This document shows positions 9,630 through 18,726 of a stretch of 42,516 nt of DNA, piece after piece. Position numbers and translations under genes: made by a program. The DNA is from an uncultured Pseudomonadota bacterium (lineage in GTDB: Bacteria > Myxococcota_A > UBA796 > JAFGLY01): assembly GCA_937912125.1 (NCBI GenBank), contig CALDOK010000120.1:1-42516 (forward strand). Reading direction: 5' to 3'. The notes under the pieces were generated by a model. The model ran no database searches, was not told the DNA's origin, and saw only the letters and a program-made list of their open reading frames with translations. Position 1 is the stretch's first letter, and each line of letters starts with the position of its first letter.

Positions 9630-11471
9630 CTAGCCCGTGGCGGACGAAGCGCCAGCAGCACGCCGCCGACCCCGTGAAGCCAGCGGCCACGCCAGCACCG
9701 CCAGGCCTGCCAGGAGCATGAACAACCCCAGCAGCAGCCCCGGCGGCCGGTACACCAGCTCCCCGGGACCAGGGGACACCTGGATTGCCAGCAGGCCGTC
9801 CCTGGAGCTCGCAGGCTGGCCCCGGTACTCCCACCCGTCAAAGGCGTTCTGGTTGACCACCAGCAGGCCCGCGGCGGGTGCCTCGAAGCGGATGCGGTTG
9901 GGGGTGATGGCGGCCGAGACGGCGGGCCCGTCGACCATCCAGACCTCACCGCGGTAGCCGGGGTCCTCCCGCGCCAGGACCGGGCCGGGATCCGCCAGCC
10001 ACGCGGTGGTCCAGCAGCGGGGCTTGCCCCGGTTGGCGCGCATGGACTCCCAGGTGGTCAGCTCGTCGTCCACCTGCACAAAATCGCTCGGTGGTGGGAT
10101 CGAGTGGGGGGCGCCAGCCCCGATGTGGTAGTGCGCTGCAGCCCTGGGCGCAGCGTGGACCACGTGCCAGGTCAGCGCCACCACAGCCACAGGCCCCAGG
10201 ATCCAGCGCAGCCAGCCTGGGCGGCGAAGACGCCACAGGCCCCACACGCCCCAGGCGGCCAGCCAGCCGATGAACAGCGTCCAGACCGCGCCGTAGCGCT
10301 CCACCACCCGGATGTGGTCCCAGGGGGGCACCCGGTGCAGCAGCTCGAGGAGGTTGACGGGCGTGGCCCCACCCCAGCCGATGTTGAGGAAGAACAAGCC
10401 CGCCAAGGCCACCGCGGGCTTGCGACGCAGGGCCCAGACCAAGCCCACCAGCGCCAGGACCAGGGGCACGGGAGAATACAGCACGTTCTGACCGTTGTGA
10501 GCGCTGGGCCGGTCCACCAGGCCCAGGACCACCTGCAGCGCCCGCCAGGGCCCGAACTCGTCGGCCACGGAGAAGGTGAGCTGAGGAGCCAGCCGCTCGG
10601 CCCTGGCCCACAGGACGGGCAGAGTGGCCAGCTTCGGCCCCAGCAGCAACGCCGCCAGCAGCACCGCCCCAGCCACCACCGCGATGTGGCGCCAGGGCCG
10701 TCCACCCGGGTGGGGCCTCTGCCAGCCCAGCGCCAGCAGGCCGAGCACCGCCATGGGCCAGGAGGCCCAGCCCTGCCCCAGCAGCAGGAGGTTGAGCAGC
10801 AGCCACAGCCCGAGGGCCCAGGCCCGCTTGGGGTCCACCATGCGGAACAGGGCGTCCACCCCCAGCAGCAGCAGGGCGTAGAGGAACACGTGGTGGGCCC
10901 CCGCGAGCACGGGCATGGCCAGACAGATCCCGGCCAGACGCCAGCGCCCCCGGCGGGAGGCGATCCACGCCAGGGGCAGCCAGCACAGGGGCAGGTACAT
11001 GATGTGCCCCATGGCCGTCTGGGCGGGCAGCTGAGCTGAACACAGGGCCAGAACCCCAGCGATGTGGGCCTCGAAGGGCCCCAGCCCCTGCGCGCGCCCG
11101 GCCCACCAGCAGGCGCCCGCCAAGGCCACCAGGTGGAACAACACCCAGAGCTTGAGCCCGGCGCTCGACCCGAACAGCAGGATCAGCACGAAGGGCGGGT
11201 AGAGGAAGGGCGACTCGGGGTTGGCCAGCAGGGGCACGCCCCCCTGCACAAAGGGGTTCCACCCGGGCAGCTGCCCGTGGTCGAGCAGGCAGATGCGGCT
11301 GGCCTCGTAGAAGCCCAGCTGCCAGTCCCAGTCCTCGTTGATGCCGTGGGAGATCGGAGTATGGAGATCCGTACCCATCCAGCGGAACTGCCACCAGGCC
11401 AGCCAAGCCAACGCCACGATGCCCAGCAGGCCCAGGACCTCCGGCCCCCAGCGGCGCAGCCAGCCGGGCAT
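9630..11471 (-). CDS. Polytopic membrane protein, YfhO/GT-C glycosyltransferase-like
   Basis: The protein has 613 residues with roughly ten to twelve membrane helices. Its first periplasmic loop (HGINEDWDWQLGFYEASR and GQLPGWNPFVQGGVPL) has the acidic residues and WNP...G.P signature of YfhO-like and other GT-C membrane proteins. After the helices a periplasmic beta-rich segment contains GLLVVNQNAFDGWEYRG, a typical YfhO C-terminal motif, before two last helices. GT-C enzymes use polyprenyl-phosphate sugars, so transfer of a sugar to an envelope lipid, glycan or protein is inferred. The ATG overlaps the stop of the upstream gene as TGATG, with GAGGA just before, so translation is coupled. The substrate is unknown. 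Confidence 0.8.
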   Translation of the reverse strand: MPGWLRRWGPEVLGLLGIVALAWLAWWQFRWMGTDLHTPISHGINEDWDWQLGFYEASRICLLDHGQLPGWNPFVQGGVPLLANPESPFLYPPFVLILLFGSSAGLKLWVLFHLVALAGACWWAGRAQGLGPFEAHIAGVLALCSAQLPAQTAMGHIMYLPLCWLPLAWIASRRGRWRLAGICLAMPVLAGAHHVFLYALLLLGVDALFRMVDPKRAWALGLWLLLNLLLLGQGWASWPMAVLGLLALGWQRPHPGGRPWRHIAVVAGAVLLAALLLGPKLATLPVLWARAERLAPQLTFSVADEFGPWRALQVVLGLVDRPSAHNGQNVLYSPVPLVLALVGLVWALRRKPAVALAGLFFLNIGWGGATPVNLLELLHRVPPWDHIRVVERYGAVWTLFIGWLAAWGVWGLWRLRRPGWLRWILGPVAVVALTWHVVHAAPRAAAHYHIGAGAPHSIPPPSDFVQVDDELTTWESMRANRGKPRCWTTAWLADPGPVLAREDPGYRGEVWMVDGPAVSAAITPNRIRFEAPAAGLLVVNQNAFDGWEYRGQPASSRDGLLAIQVSPGPGELVYRPPGLLLGLFMLLAGLAVLAWPLASRGRRRAAGASSATG

Positions 11472-13252
11472 CAGCGGTCCTCGAAGGGCGCGTCGGGGTG
11501 GGGCCTGGCGTTGGCGTACAGGCCCTGCACGCGGCCCACGACGCTCACGGTGATGCTGCCGGGAGGGGCATCGACGATCACCGCCAGCAGACCCTGCTGG
11601 TGGCTCGGAGCCTGCACGTGAAGCTGGTCGCCGGCGCCCACCTGCAGGCTGGCGTCGCCTCGCACCCTGGCGGCCACCACCACGGGCCCGCCCGCGTGCT
11701 CGAAGCTCCAGGTCCCCTGCCCAGGCTCGTAGACCTGCCGAGGGAAGCAGGCCTCGAGCTCCTCGGCGCTCAGATCGTAGGGGTACCAGGAGGTGGCGAT
11801 GTGTTCGGAGGGTGGGAAGTGCTCCCTCAGGCAGGCGAAGCGGCCCGGGTGGCCCCAGACGCCCACGAGGCGGTTGGCCCCCACCAGCATGGGCCCCACG
11901 GCGGGCACGTCGGCATCCGCGACCCCCAGAGGGTTCCGCTCGAGCCAGGCCTTTGCTTCGCCGCCGTGCTGATCCCAGTCCAGGTCGCTGTCAGCCACAA
12001 AGCGCCAGGCCTGGGCCCGATCCAGCAGCCGCTCGTTCTGGTAGCACAGGCTGTGCGGGAACCAGGACAGGCCCGACAACCCCGCCAGCAGCGCTCCCGC
12101 GAGCCCGACCCGCCAAGGCAGCCTGGCGGCGCCCACAGCCAGCAGAGGGATCACCGGCAGCAGGTAGCGCGTGCCGATCTGGAAGTTGAAGGCCAGGCTG
12201 AACCAGGCCGCCAGGAACAGGGCCGGCCAGACCAGGAAGAGGTCCTCACGCCCGCGCCTGCGGGGCCACAGCACGCCCGCCAGGCCCAGCAGGAGCAGCG
12301 GCAGGGTCAGCTTTCGGGTGGCGGCCTTCAGGTAGTGGTCCGCCCGGCCATCGGCGGTGAACTCTCCCTCGGCGTAGATGTTTCCCGAGCCGTTCTCGTC
12401 GTCGGAGCGCACCCAGTCCAGGCCCTCGACCCAGGGCCGGGGCACCGGCAGAGGCACATCGACATCGGCCAGAGGCGCCATCAGGTTCGAGCGCCAGGTG
12501 ATCTCCGAGGCGGGGGTGAAGCTGCCCTGGAAGCCATAGCAGGCGTTCAACACCAGCCAGGCGGTGAACAGGTAGGCCAGCGGCCGACCCACCCGGGCGC
12601 TCCAGCGGCCGCTGCTCAGGCGCCTCCAGACCAGCGCCGCGGGGATGGCCAGGCCCAGGATGGGCACCAGGAAGGCGGCGGTGAACTTGGCGGCCTGTGC
12701 GACACCGAACACGGCACCCGCGATCACCCAGTTGGGCCAGTCGGGCTGCTCCACCGCTCGCCAGGCCGTGTAGCAGGCCGCCAGCACCAGGAACACGATG
12801 GGGGCGTCGGTGGTCACCAGCCCCGCGTGGGCCTGGAGGTTGGGGTCCAGGGCCACGAAGGCGGCCGCGACGAGGCCGGCCTGGGCACCCCAAAGGCGTC
12901 GGGCCCAGGCGGCGGCCACGAGCACCGTACCCAGCAACCACAGGGCCTGGGGCATGCGAGGCCAGAACCAGTCGCGGTGGGTGATCTCGGGTCCCTCGTC
13001 CCGGGGCGGGCCCGTGATGACCGTGGGCAGGGCGTTGAGCGCGCTCACCGGCATCTTGGAGTTGTCGAAGCGCGCCCAGTCACGCTCGAGCAACACCTGC
13101 CGCCCCATCTGGAGATGGCGGGGCTCGTCGGAGGTCGGGGTGCGGTGCCAGGTGGCCCCCCAGGTGAGCAGCACGCCCAGCAGGGCCACAGCCCAGACGG
13201 CTCGGCGCCAGGGAGTGGAGCTGGTCCCGGAAACGGCGGTGGGGCGCGCCAT
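11471..13252 (-). CDS. GT39/ArnT-like glycosyltransferase (GT-C membrane enzyme)
   Basis: The protein has 593 residues from the ATG at 13,252; the long in-frame extension upstream has low-complexity non-protein character and runs through mnmG. It opens with a first helix (WAVALLGVLLTWGATW) followed by the loop TPTSDEPRHLQ. The Asp42-Glu43 pair there is the hallmark catalytic and metal-binding motif of family 39 (PMT/ArnT) glycosyltransferases. About ten further helices follow, with AGLVTTDAPIVFLVLA in the usual position, and then a C-terminal soluble periplasmic domain. It should transfer a sugar from a polyprenyl phosphate to a lipid or protein acceptor on the periplasmic side. It is the first gene of the minus-strand series and diverges from mnmG across 94 bases. 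The ribosome site is weak, and no clear promoter boxes are visible in the shared spacer. Confidence 0.85.
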   Translation of the reverse strand: MARPTAVSGTSSTPWRRAVWAVALLGVLLTWGATWHRTPTSDEPRHLQMGRQVLLERDWARFDNSKMPVSALNALPTVITGPPRDEGPEITHRDWFWPRMPQALWLLGTVLVAAAWARRLWGAQAGLVAAAFVALDPNLQAHAGLVTTDAPIVFLVLAACYTAWRAVEQPDWPNWVIAGAVFGVAQAAKFTAAFLVPILGLAIPAALVWRRLSSGRWSARVGRPLAYLFTAWLVLNACYGFQGSFTPASEITWRSNLMAPLADVDVPLPVPRPWVEGLDWVRSDDENGSGNIYAEGEFTADGRADHYLKAATRKLTLPLLLLGLAGVLWPRRRGREDLFLVWPALFLAAWFSLAFNFQIGTRYLLPVIPLLAVGAARLPWRVGLAGALLAGLSGLSWFPHSLCYQNERLLDRAQAWRFVADSDLDWDQHGGEAKAWLERNPLGVADADVPAVGPMLVGANRLVGVWGHPGRFACLREHFPPSEHIATSWYPYDLSAEELEACFPRQVYEPGQGTWSFEHAGGPVVVAARVRGDASLQVGAGDQLHVQAPSHQQGLLAVIVDAPPGSITVSVVGRVQGLYANARPHPDAPFEDR

Positions 13253-13346
13253 GCTGAATCCATAGCACCAAAGGGCAAGGAGAGCCCTGGCCGCTCCTGC
13301 TACAGCGGCAGCCCCGTGATAGTGCGGGCCGCGAGCAGAGGACCCT

Positions 13347-15242
13347 ATGCCCCAAGGCTTCGACATCGTGGTGGTCGGCGCTGGCCACGCTGGCTGCGAA
13401 GCCGCGGCGGCCGCCGCACGGCTGGGGCGACGGGTGGCCCTGGTCACCCTGCGCCGGGATCGCATCGCCGCCCTCTCGTGCAACCCCGCCATCGGTGGCC
13501 TGGGCAAGGGCCACCTGGTGCGGGAGATCGACGCCCTCGGGGGCCTGATGGCGCAGGTGGCAGACGCCACCACCCTCCAGTTCCGCCGCCTGAACACCCG
13601 CCGGGGCCTCGCGGTACAGGCCAGCCGGGCCCAGGTGGACATCCAGCGCTACCCCGCGGCCATGGCCGCTCGCCTCGAGGCTATGCCTCACCTGACCATC
13701 CTCGAGGGCGAGGTCACCGGGCTGCGCAGCTCGGACGCAGGCATCCGGGGCGTCTCCCTCGCCGACGGGCGGGTCCTGGAGGCGAGCGCGGTGATCCTCA
13801 CCACCGGGACCTTCCTGGCGGCGGTGATGCACTGCGGAGAGCGCACCGAGCCGGGGGGACGCATCGGTGACGACGCCGCGAACGCCCTGTCTACGGACCT
13901 GGTGGCCCACGGCCTGGAGCTGGGCCGCCTCAAGACCGGCACCACCCCCCGGGTCGACGGGCGCACCGTCGCCTGGGAGGTCTGCCACCGGCAGGAGGAC
14001 ACCTGGCCCGAGGCCCGCTTCTCCTTCGCGCCGACGCCGCAGCGCCTGCCGAAGAGGGACTGCTACCTCACGGGCACCACGCCCCAGGTCCACAGCATCA
14101 TCCAAGCCAACCTGCATCGCGCCCCCCTGTTCACAGGCGCCATCACCGGCCAGGGTCCCCGCTACTGCCCGAGCATCGAGGACAAGGTGGTGCGCTTCCC
14201 CGAGCGCCAGCGCCACCTGATCTTCCTCGAGCCCGAGAGCCTGGACACCCCGCGGATCTACGTCAACGGACTGCCCACCTCCCTCCCCCAGGACGTCCAG
14301 GATCAGGTAGTGGCCGCCATTCCCGGCCTCGAGAACGCGCGCATCCTGCAGTACGGCTACGCGGTGGAGTACGACTACGCCGATCCTCGCCAGCTGGGCC
14401 ACGACCTGCAGGCCCGCGCGCTGCCTGGCCTGTACCTGGCGGGTCAGGTCTGCGGCACCTCCGGCTACGAAGAGGCCGCGGCCCAGGGCCTGGTCGCGGG
14501 CATCTCCGCAGCCCTGGGGCAGCCCTTCACGCTGGCCCGGCACCAGGCCTACATCGGCGTGCTGGTGGACGACCTGGTCACCCGCGGCGTGGGGGGCGAG
14601 CCCTACCGCATGTTCACCAGCCGCGCAGAGTACAGGCTGACCTTGCGGGAAGACAACGCCGATCGCCGCCTCACCCCCATCGCACACGAGCTCGGGTTGG
14701 TGGACAGCGCCGCCTGGGACCGCCTGCAGCGCAAGCTCACCACCATCGCCAGCACCCGCGCCGAGCTGGAGGCCACGCGCATCGAGCTGCGTCGAGCGAC
14801 CAACGATCAGCTCGCAGCCCTCGGCATGACCGCCATGGATCGGCCCCAGAGCCTCGCCGAGCTGCTCCGGCGCCCAGGCCTCGACTGGGGGATCGTCTGC
14901 GCCCTGCACCCCGCCGCGGACCGCGTCCCCCGGGACTGCGCCGAGCAGGTGGTCACCGACATCAAGTACGCCGGCTACATCGCACGGGACGTCCAGCGCG
15001 CCCAGGAGGCCGAGCGACTGGCCCTCCAGGCCCTGCCCCGTGAGCTGCTGGACCAGGACCTGCCGGGCCTCAGCACCGAGCTCCGCCAGCGCCTGCGCGA
15101 GGCACAGCCGGCCACCCTGGCCGAGGCCGCCCGCCTGCCCGCCATGACCCCCGCCGCTATCCACGTACTCACGGTCCACATCGCGCGCATGGCCGCCCGC
15201 CACGCCGCCGCCGCCGCCGGCCCTGGAGGCTCCCATGCCTGA
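13347..15242 (+). CDS. mnmG: tRNA uridine-5-carboxymethylaminomethyl modification enzyme MnmG (GidA)
   Basis: The protein has 631 residues, the normal MnmG length. With MnmE it installs the carboxymethylaminomethyl (or aminomethyl) group on C5 of the wobble uridine of several tRNAs, using FAD, NADH and a folate one-carbon donor. The FAD-binding motif [10 protein letters not shown] is at residues 11-20. The two conserved cysteines lie in SCNPAIGG (Cys45) and RYCPSIEDK (Cys274), as expected from E. coli Cys47 and Cys277. NGLPTSLP and [12 protein letters not shown] are further family signatures. The ATG at 13,347 has AGAGGA upstream. The gene overlaps rsmG by eight bases, a classic arrangement. 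mnmE is not in the window. Confidence 0.98.
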   Translation: MPQGFDIVVVGAGHAGCEAAAAAARLGRRVALVTLRRDRIAALSCNPAIGGLGKGHLVREIDALGGLMAQVADATTLQFRRLNTRRGLAVQASRAQVDIQRYPAAMAARLEAMPHLTILEGEVTGLRSSDAGIRGVSLADGRVLEASAVILTTGTFLAAVMHCGERTEPGGRIGDDAANALSTDLVAHGLELGRLKTGTTPRVDGRTVAWEVCHRQEDTWPEARFSFAPTPQRLPKRDCYLTGTTPQVHSIIQANLHRAPLFTGAITGQGPRYCPSIEDKVVRFPERQRHLIFLEPESLDTPRIYVNGLPTSLPQDVQDQVVAAIPGLENARILQYGYAVEYDYADPRQLGHDLQARALPGLYLAGQVCGTSGYEEAAAQGLVAGISAALGQPFTLARHQAYIGVLVDDLVTRGVGGEPYRMFTSRAEYRLTLREDNADRRLTPIAHELGLVDSAAWDRLQRKLTTIASTRAELEATRIELRRATNDQLAALGMTAMDRPQSLAELLRRPGLDWGIVCALHPAADRVPRDCAEQVVTDIKYAGYIARDVQRAQEAERLALQALPRELLDQDLPGLSTELRQRLREAQPATLAEAARLPAMTPAAIHVLTVHIARMAARHAAAAAGPGGSHA

Positions 15243-15786
15243 ACACCCCGAAGCCCGCCAGGTCGAGCAGGTCCACAAGGAGCTCCTCGAGAGCTGGCGC
15301 GGCGCCATGAACCTAGTGGGTCCAGGCTCCACGCGCATCCACTTCGGCGACAGCCGCGCCGTGGCCAGGGCCGTAGCCGCGCAGGGGCGCTGGGCCGACC
15401 TGGGCAGCGGTGCAGGCTTTCCGGGCGTCGCCATCGCCGCCTGGAACCCCCAGGCCCAGGTGACCCTGGTGGAGAGCCGCGCCAAGCGGTCGGCCTTCCT
15501 GCGGCAGGTGATCCGGCAGAGCGGGCTGAGCAACGCCGTGGTCTTCCACGGCCGGGTCGAAGAGCTCGAGCCGGCGTCCTGGGACGGCCTCGTCTCCCGT
15601 GCATTCGCGGCGCCACCCGCCGTGCTCCAGCACGCCCGCCGCCTGCTGGTCCCGGGGGGCCGGCTGGGCCTGATGCTGGCCCGTGAGGTGGTGGAGCCCC
15701 CCCCGGACTTCACCCTCGAGACCCAGCTGGACTACCAGGTAGGCGACCGCCTGCGCAGCCTGGTGATGCTCAGCTACAGCCCCTGA
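15235..15786 (+). CDS. rsmG: 16S rRNA (guanine-N7) methyltransferase RsmG (GidB)
   Basis: The protein has 183 residues, slightly shorter than the usual 200-215. It methylates N7 of the guanine equivalent to G527 in 16S rRNA, using S-adenosylmethionine. The SAM-binding motif [11 protein letters not shown] is at residues 54-64. [14 protein letters not shown] (79-92) and SRAFA (121-125) are the characteristic RsmG signatures. The start overlaps the end of mnmG, and a GGAGG site inside mnmG lies just before it, so translation is probably coupled. No parA/parB genes follow, unlike the common gidA-gidB-parAB order. Confidence 0.96.
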   Translation: MPEHPEARQVEQVHKELLESWRGAMNLVGPGSTRIHFGDSRAVARAVAAQGRWADLGSGAGFPGVAIAAWNPQAQVTLVESRAKRSAFLRQVIRQSGLSNAVVFHGRVEELEPASWDGLVSRAFAAPPAVLQHARRLLVPGGRLGLMLAREVVEPPPDFTLETQLDYQVGDRLRSLVMLSYSP

Positions 15787-15877
15787 GCTTCGGTCCGCGC
15801 TGCCTCCTCGCGGCCTGTGGGGCCTGGTGGGTTCGCTGCACTGAGCACAGCGCCGCCTCCATTTTTCGTGCGAGCAC

Positions 15878-15905
15878 TTGGCGTGACTCGCAATCGAGTT
15901 ACCAT
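15878..15905 (+). promoter_or_regulatory. Candidate sigma70-type promoter of the phosphofructokinase gene
   Basis: TTGGCG (15,878-15,883), a 16-base spacer and TACCAT (15,900-15,905) lie about 30 bases before the ATG at 15,937. The 11-base block GTTACCATCGC around the -10 box is repeated exactly, with the same spacing to a TTGACG, in front of the ABC operon at 37,686. Confidence 0.5.
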
Positions 15906-15936
15906 CGCTGCTCGATCCCACTCCACTGGAGAACCC

Positions 15937-17292
15937 ATGCAGCGCAACGGAAGCACCCCCAGGAAGGGCGACAAGATCAAGCGAGTAGGCATCGTCTTCT
16001 CAGGCGGGCCTGCGCCGGCCGCGAACTCGGTCATCGCCGCCGCCGCCATCTCGTTCATCGACGACAACCGCGAAGTCATCGGCTTCTTCCACGGCTACAG
16101 CCACCTCGAAGAGTACCACCCCATCTCCCACCGCCTCCTGCCCGACACGCACTACCGCGTCTTCCAGGAGAAGGACGTGTTGGGCCTGCGCAACCGCCGC
16201 GGCATCATCATCGGCACCGCCCGCGCCAACCCCTGCCAGCTTGTGGACACCAAGGCCGACCTCAAAGACCGGGTCAAGAGCGCCAAGCTGCGCAACGTCT
16301 ACACGGCCCTGATCGACCTGCAGATCGACGCCCTGATCAGCATCGGCGGTGACGACACCCTCAAGACCGCCAACCTGCTGCAGATGTACCAGGAGACCCT
16401 GCCGGCCGACGCCCCCCGGGTGAAGATCGTCCACCTGCCCAAGACCATCGACAACGACTACAAAGGCATCGACTTCACCTTCGGCTTCTTCACGTCGGTG
16501 GACGTGATGGCCAAGTCGCTGCTCAACCTGCGGGCCGACGCCGAGAGCAGCTCGAGCTGGTTCGTGGTGGAGAGCATGGGCCGCAAGGCCGGCTGGCTGG
16601 CCTACGGCGTGGCCATCGCGGGCGAGGCCAACCTGGTCATCGGCACCGAGGATCTCGATGACGATCTCACGACTTTGGAGGAGATCACAGACTCCAAGAC
16701 CGGCGTGAAGAGCCAGGAGCGCAAGCTGGACATCCACAAGCTGGCCAACAAGGTGGTCGACCTGATGGTCCAGCGCGAGAAGCGCGCCAACAAGCACCAC
16801 GGCACCCTGGTCGTGGCCGAGGGCCTGGCGGAGCAGCTCCCGTCTTCCGTGCTCGCCAACATCGACCGCGACCCCCACGGCCTGATCCCCCTGGGCAAGC
16901 TCGACCTGGGCCGCATGCTCGCCCAAGCCATCAAGGATGCCTACACCGCCCGCACGGGCCGCAAGAAGAAGATCACCTCGGTGCAGCTTGGCTACGAGAG
17001 CCGCTGTGCAGCCCCCCACGCCTACGACGTCATGCTGGGCTCCCAGCTGGGCATCGGCGCCTACCGCGCCCTGGTCGAAGAAGGCCTCACCGGCCACATG
17101 GTCTCGGTCTCGGGCCAGCTGGATCTGCACTACGTGCCGTTCCACAAGCTCATCGACGCCAAGACCCTCAAGACCACGGTGCGCTTCATCGAGCCAGGAA
17201 GCGACTTCCACAAGCTGGCGCGCTTCCTCGAGACCCGCACCGAAGGGATCGCCGAGTGGGCGCCGGGCTACCGGGACGAACAGCTCGCTTGA
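15937..17292 (+). CDS. 6-phosphofructokinase family, PPi-dependent type (PFP)
   Basis: The protein has 451 residues from the ATG at 15,937, which follows TGGAGA by four bases. It catalyses phosphorylation of fructose 6-phosphate to the 1,6-bisphosphate in glycolysis. Nucleotide/PPi-loop residues SGGPAPAAN are at 22-30. The diagnostic motif is GGDDT (137-141): the second Asp replaces the Gly of the ATP-using GGDGS motif and marks pyrophosphate-dependent enzymes, whose reaction is reversible. KTIDND (169-174) carries the catalytic Asp172, and ESMGR (212-216) binds the sugar phosphate. The length and inserts fit the long plant-like/clade II PFPs rather than the 320-residue bacterial ATP enzyme. 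The gene stands alone between a promoter and a strong terminator. The phosphoryl donor is inferred from the motif. Confidence 0.92.
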   Translation: MQRNGSTPRKGDKIKRVGIVFSGGPAPAANSVIAAAAISFIDDNREVIGFFHGYSHLEEYHPISHRLLPDTHYRVFQEKDVLGLRNRRGIIIGTARANPCQLVDTKADLKDRVKSAKLRNVYTALIDLQIDALISIGGDDTLKTANLLQMYQETLPADAPRVKIVHLPKTIDNDYKGIDFTFGFFTSVDVMAKSLLNLRADAESSSSWFVVESMGRKAGWLAYGVAIAGEANLVIGTEDLDDDLTTLEEITDSKTGVKSQERKLDIHKLANKVVDLMVQREKRANKHHGTLVVAEGLAEQLPSSVLANIDRDPHGLIPLGKLDLGRMLAQAIKDAYTARTGRKKKITSVQLGYESRCAAPHAYDVMLGSQLGIGAYRALVEEGLTGHMVSVSGQLDLHYVPFHKLIDAKTLKTTVRFIEPGSDFHKLARFLETRTEGIAEWAPGYRDEQLA

Positions 17293-17343
17293 CGGCACCG
17301 GGCGCACGCCCGTCCAGCCTGGGCCGACCGTCCCAGAACGCCG

Positions 17344-17376
17344 AGAGGCCGCGCAGCAGCGCGGCCTCTTTGTTTC
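17344..17376 (+). terminator. Intrinsic terminator of the phosphofructokinase gene
   Basis: An 11-base-pair perfect stem (17,344-17,354 with 17,359-17,369) closes a four-base loop and is followed by TTGTTTCC. It lies 52 bases after the PFP stop. The convergent oxidoreductase operon ends at 17,389, so the same hairpin may also slow minus-strand transcription, although no T run follows on that side. Confidence 0.8.
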
Positions 17377-17388
17377 CAGCAGCGAAGA

Positions 17389-17946
17389 TCAGGCCTTGGC
17401 CGCCTTGTACTCCTGAGCCATCCTGATGCCGATGTCCAAGGCCGCCTGGTTGGCGGGCAGGAAGCGCTCCTTGCCGACCATCTTCTTGGCCATGGCGTAC
17501 TTCACGATCTCGTCCGTCGCCGCGCCGGTGAAGCCGATGTAGGCACCCAGCACCACCATGTTGGCGGACTTGCCGGTGCCCACCTCGGTCTCGGCCAGGT
17601 GGTTGGCAGGCACGTAGAGCACGTCGATGTCGTCGCGCAAGGCCTCGCGATCGATGAGAGAGCTGTTGACGATCAGCAGGCCGCCCGGCTGCACCAGGGG
17701 CTCGAACTTGTCCATGGAGGGACGGTTCATCACGATGGCCGCCGACGGATGGGGCACCACAGGGGAGCCGATCTCGCCGTCGGAGACGATGACGGTACAG
17801 TTGGCGGTGCCGCCGCGCATCTCGGGGCCGTAGCTGGGCATCCAGCTGGTGTTGGAGCCCTGCATCATGGCCGCGTTGGACAGCAGCTGACCGATGAGCA
17901 TGACGCCCTGGCCACCGAAGCCGGCGATGATCACTTCGTACTGCAT
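17389..17946 (-). CDS. 2-oxoacid:ferredoxin oxidoreductase gamma subunit (KorC/VorC type)
   Basis: The protein has 185 residues, normal for the stand-alone gamma subunit. It completes the catalytic complex that decarboxylates a 2-oxoacid to its acyl-CoA and passes electrons to ferredoxin. Family signatures are GFGGQGV (9-15) at the N-terminus and [10 protein letters not shown] (37-46), both conserved in Kor/Vor/Por gamma chains. It is the last gene of the five-gene operon, starting three bases after the beta-subunit stop, with GGAGG overlapping the end of that gene. The choice between branched-chain, 2-oxoglutarate and other 2-oxoacid substrates cannot be made from this subunit. Confidence 0.93.
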   Translation of the reverse strand: MQYEVIIAGFGGQGVMLIGQLLSNAAMMQGSNTSWMPSYGPEMRGGTANCTVIVSDGEIGSPVVPHPSAAIVMNRPSMDKFEPLVQPGGLLIVNSSLIDREALRDDIDVLYVPANHLAETEVGTGKSANMVVLGAYIGFTGAATDEIVKYAMAKKMVGKERFLPANQAALDIGIRMAQEYKAAKA

Positions 17947-17949
17947 GGT

Positions 17950-18717
17950 CTAGTCCTCCAGCTCGGGGGTCTTGTCGCGGAACACACCCAGCGGGAAGGC
18001 CGGGATCATGTTCTGTCGCGCCCACTCGTTGGACTCCACCGCGGCCATGCCCCAGTTGGTGGGGCAGGTGCCCACCAGCTCCACGAAGGTGAAGCCCTTC
18101 TGCTGGTACTGGAAGGCCTTCTTCACGCCGCGCTTGGCCTTGATGATGTCCTTGGCCGTGAGCAGCGAGTACCTGGCCACGAAGATGGGAGCCTCGAGGC
18201 CGGCGATCAGCTCGGAGACCTTGATGGGATAGCCCGCACCGCGGAGGCCCGGATCACGACCCGTGGGCGAGGTGGTGGTCTTCATGCCCACCAGGGTGGT
18301 GGGCGCCATCTGACCACCGGTCATGCCGTAGATGGCGTTGTTGTAGAAGATTACCGTGAACCTCTCGCCCCGGTTGGCGGCGTGAATGATCTCGGCCATG
18401 CCGATGGACGCCAGGTCGCCGTCACCCTGGTAGGTGAAGGAGTACAGGTCGGGACGGGCCCGCTTGACGCCGGTGGCCACTGCGGGAGCGCGGCCGTGGG
18501 AGGCCTCGATCATGTCGCAGTTGAAGTACTTGTAGGCCAGCACCGAGCAGCCCACGGGGCAGACCCCCACGGTCTTCTCCCGGATGTCCAGCTCGTCCAG
18601 GGCCTCGGCCACCAGGCGGTGACCCACGCCGTGCAAGCAGCCCGGGCAGTAGTGGGTGGGCATGCGGGTGAGGCTCTTCGGGTAGTCGAAGACGATCTTG
18701 GCTTCTTGTTCGCTCAT
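17950..18717 (-). CDS. 2-oxoacid:ferredoxin oxidoreductase beta subunit, TPP-binding
   Basis: The protein has 255 residues. This subunit binds thiamine pyrophosphate. The TPP motif runs from GDGD (98-101) to the NN pair (126-127) with the usual spacing. Cysteines in YCPGC (24, 27) and CPVGC (53, 57) are in the positions used by related enzymes for a [4Fe-4S] cluster or its environment. The GRAPAVATGVK stretch is a beta-subunit signature of Kor/Vor enzymes. It lies nine bases after the alpha-subunit gene with an AGGAGG site. Together with the alpha, gamma and ferredoxin subunits it makes a four-subunit enzyme, usual in anaerobes and in some facultative bacteria. Confidence 0.94.
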   Translation of the reverse strand: MSEQEAKIVFDYPKSLTRMPTHYCPGCLHGVGHRLVAEALDELDIREKTVGVCPVGCSVLAYKYFNCDMIEASHGRAPAVATGVKRARPDLYSFTYQGDGDLASIGMAEIIHAANRGERFTVIFYNNAIYGMTGGQMAPTTLVGMKTTTSPTGRDPGLRGAGYPIKVSELIAGLEAPIFVARYSLLTAKDIIKAKRGVKKAFQYQQKGFTFVELVGTCPTNWGMAAVESNEWARQNMIPAFPLGVFRDKTPELED

Positions 18718-18726
18718 GGATGCCTC

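Noticed and set aside
9514..9834. Longer start for the pentapeptide/TPR protein
   Set aside because: The extension runs into the end of the YfhO-like gene and is low-complexity. The ATG at 9513 has a clear ribosome site.
13253..15786. Possible replication origin near mnmG-rsmG
   Set aside because: gidA/gidB often lie near oriC, but there are no parAB, dnaA or dnaN genes here, and I saw no DnaA-box cluster or AT-rich stretch in the short spacers.
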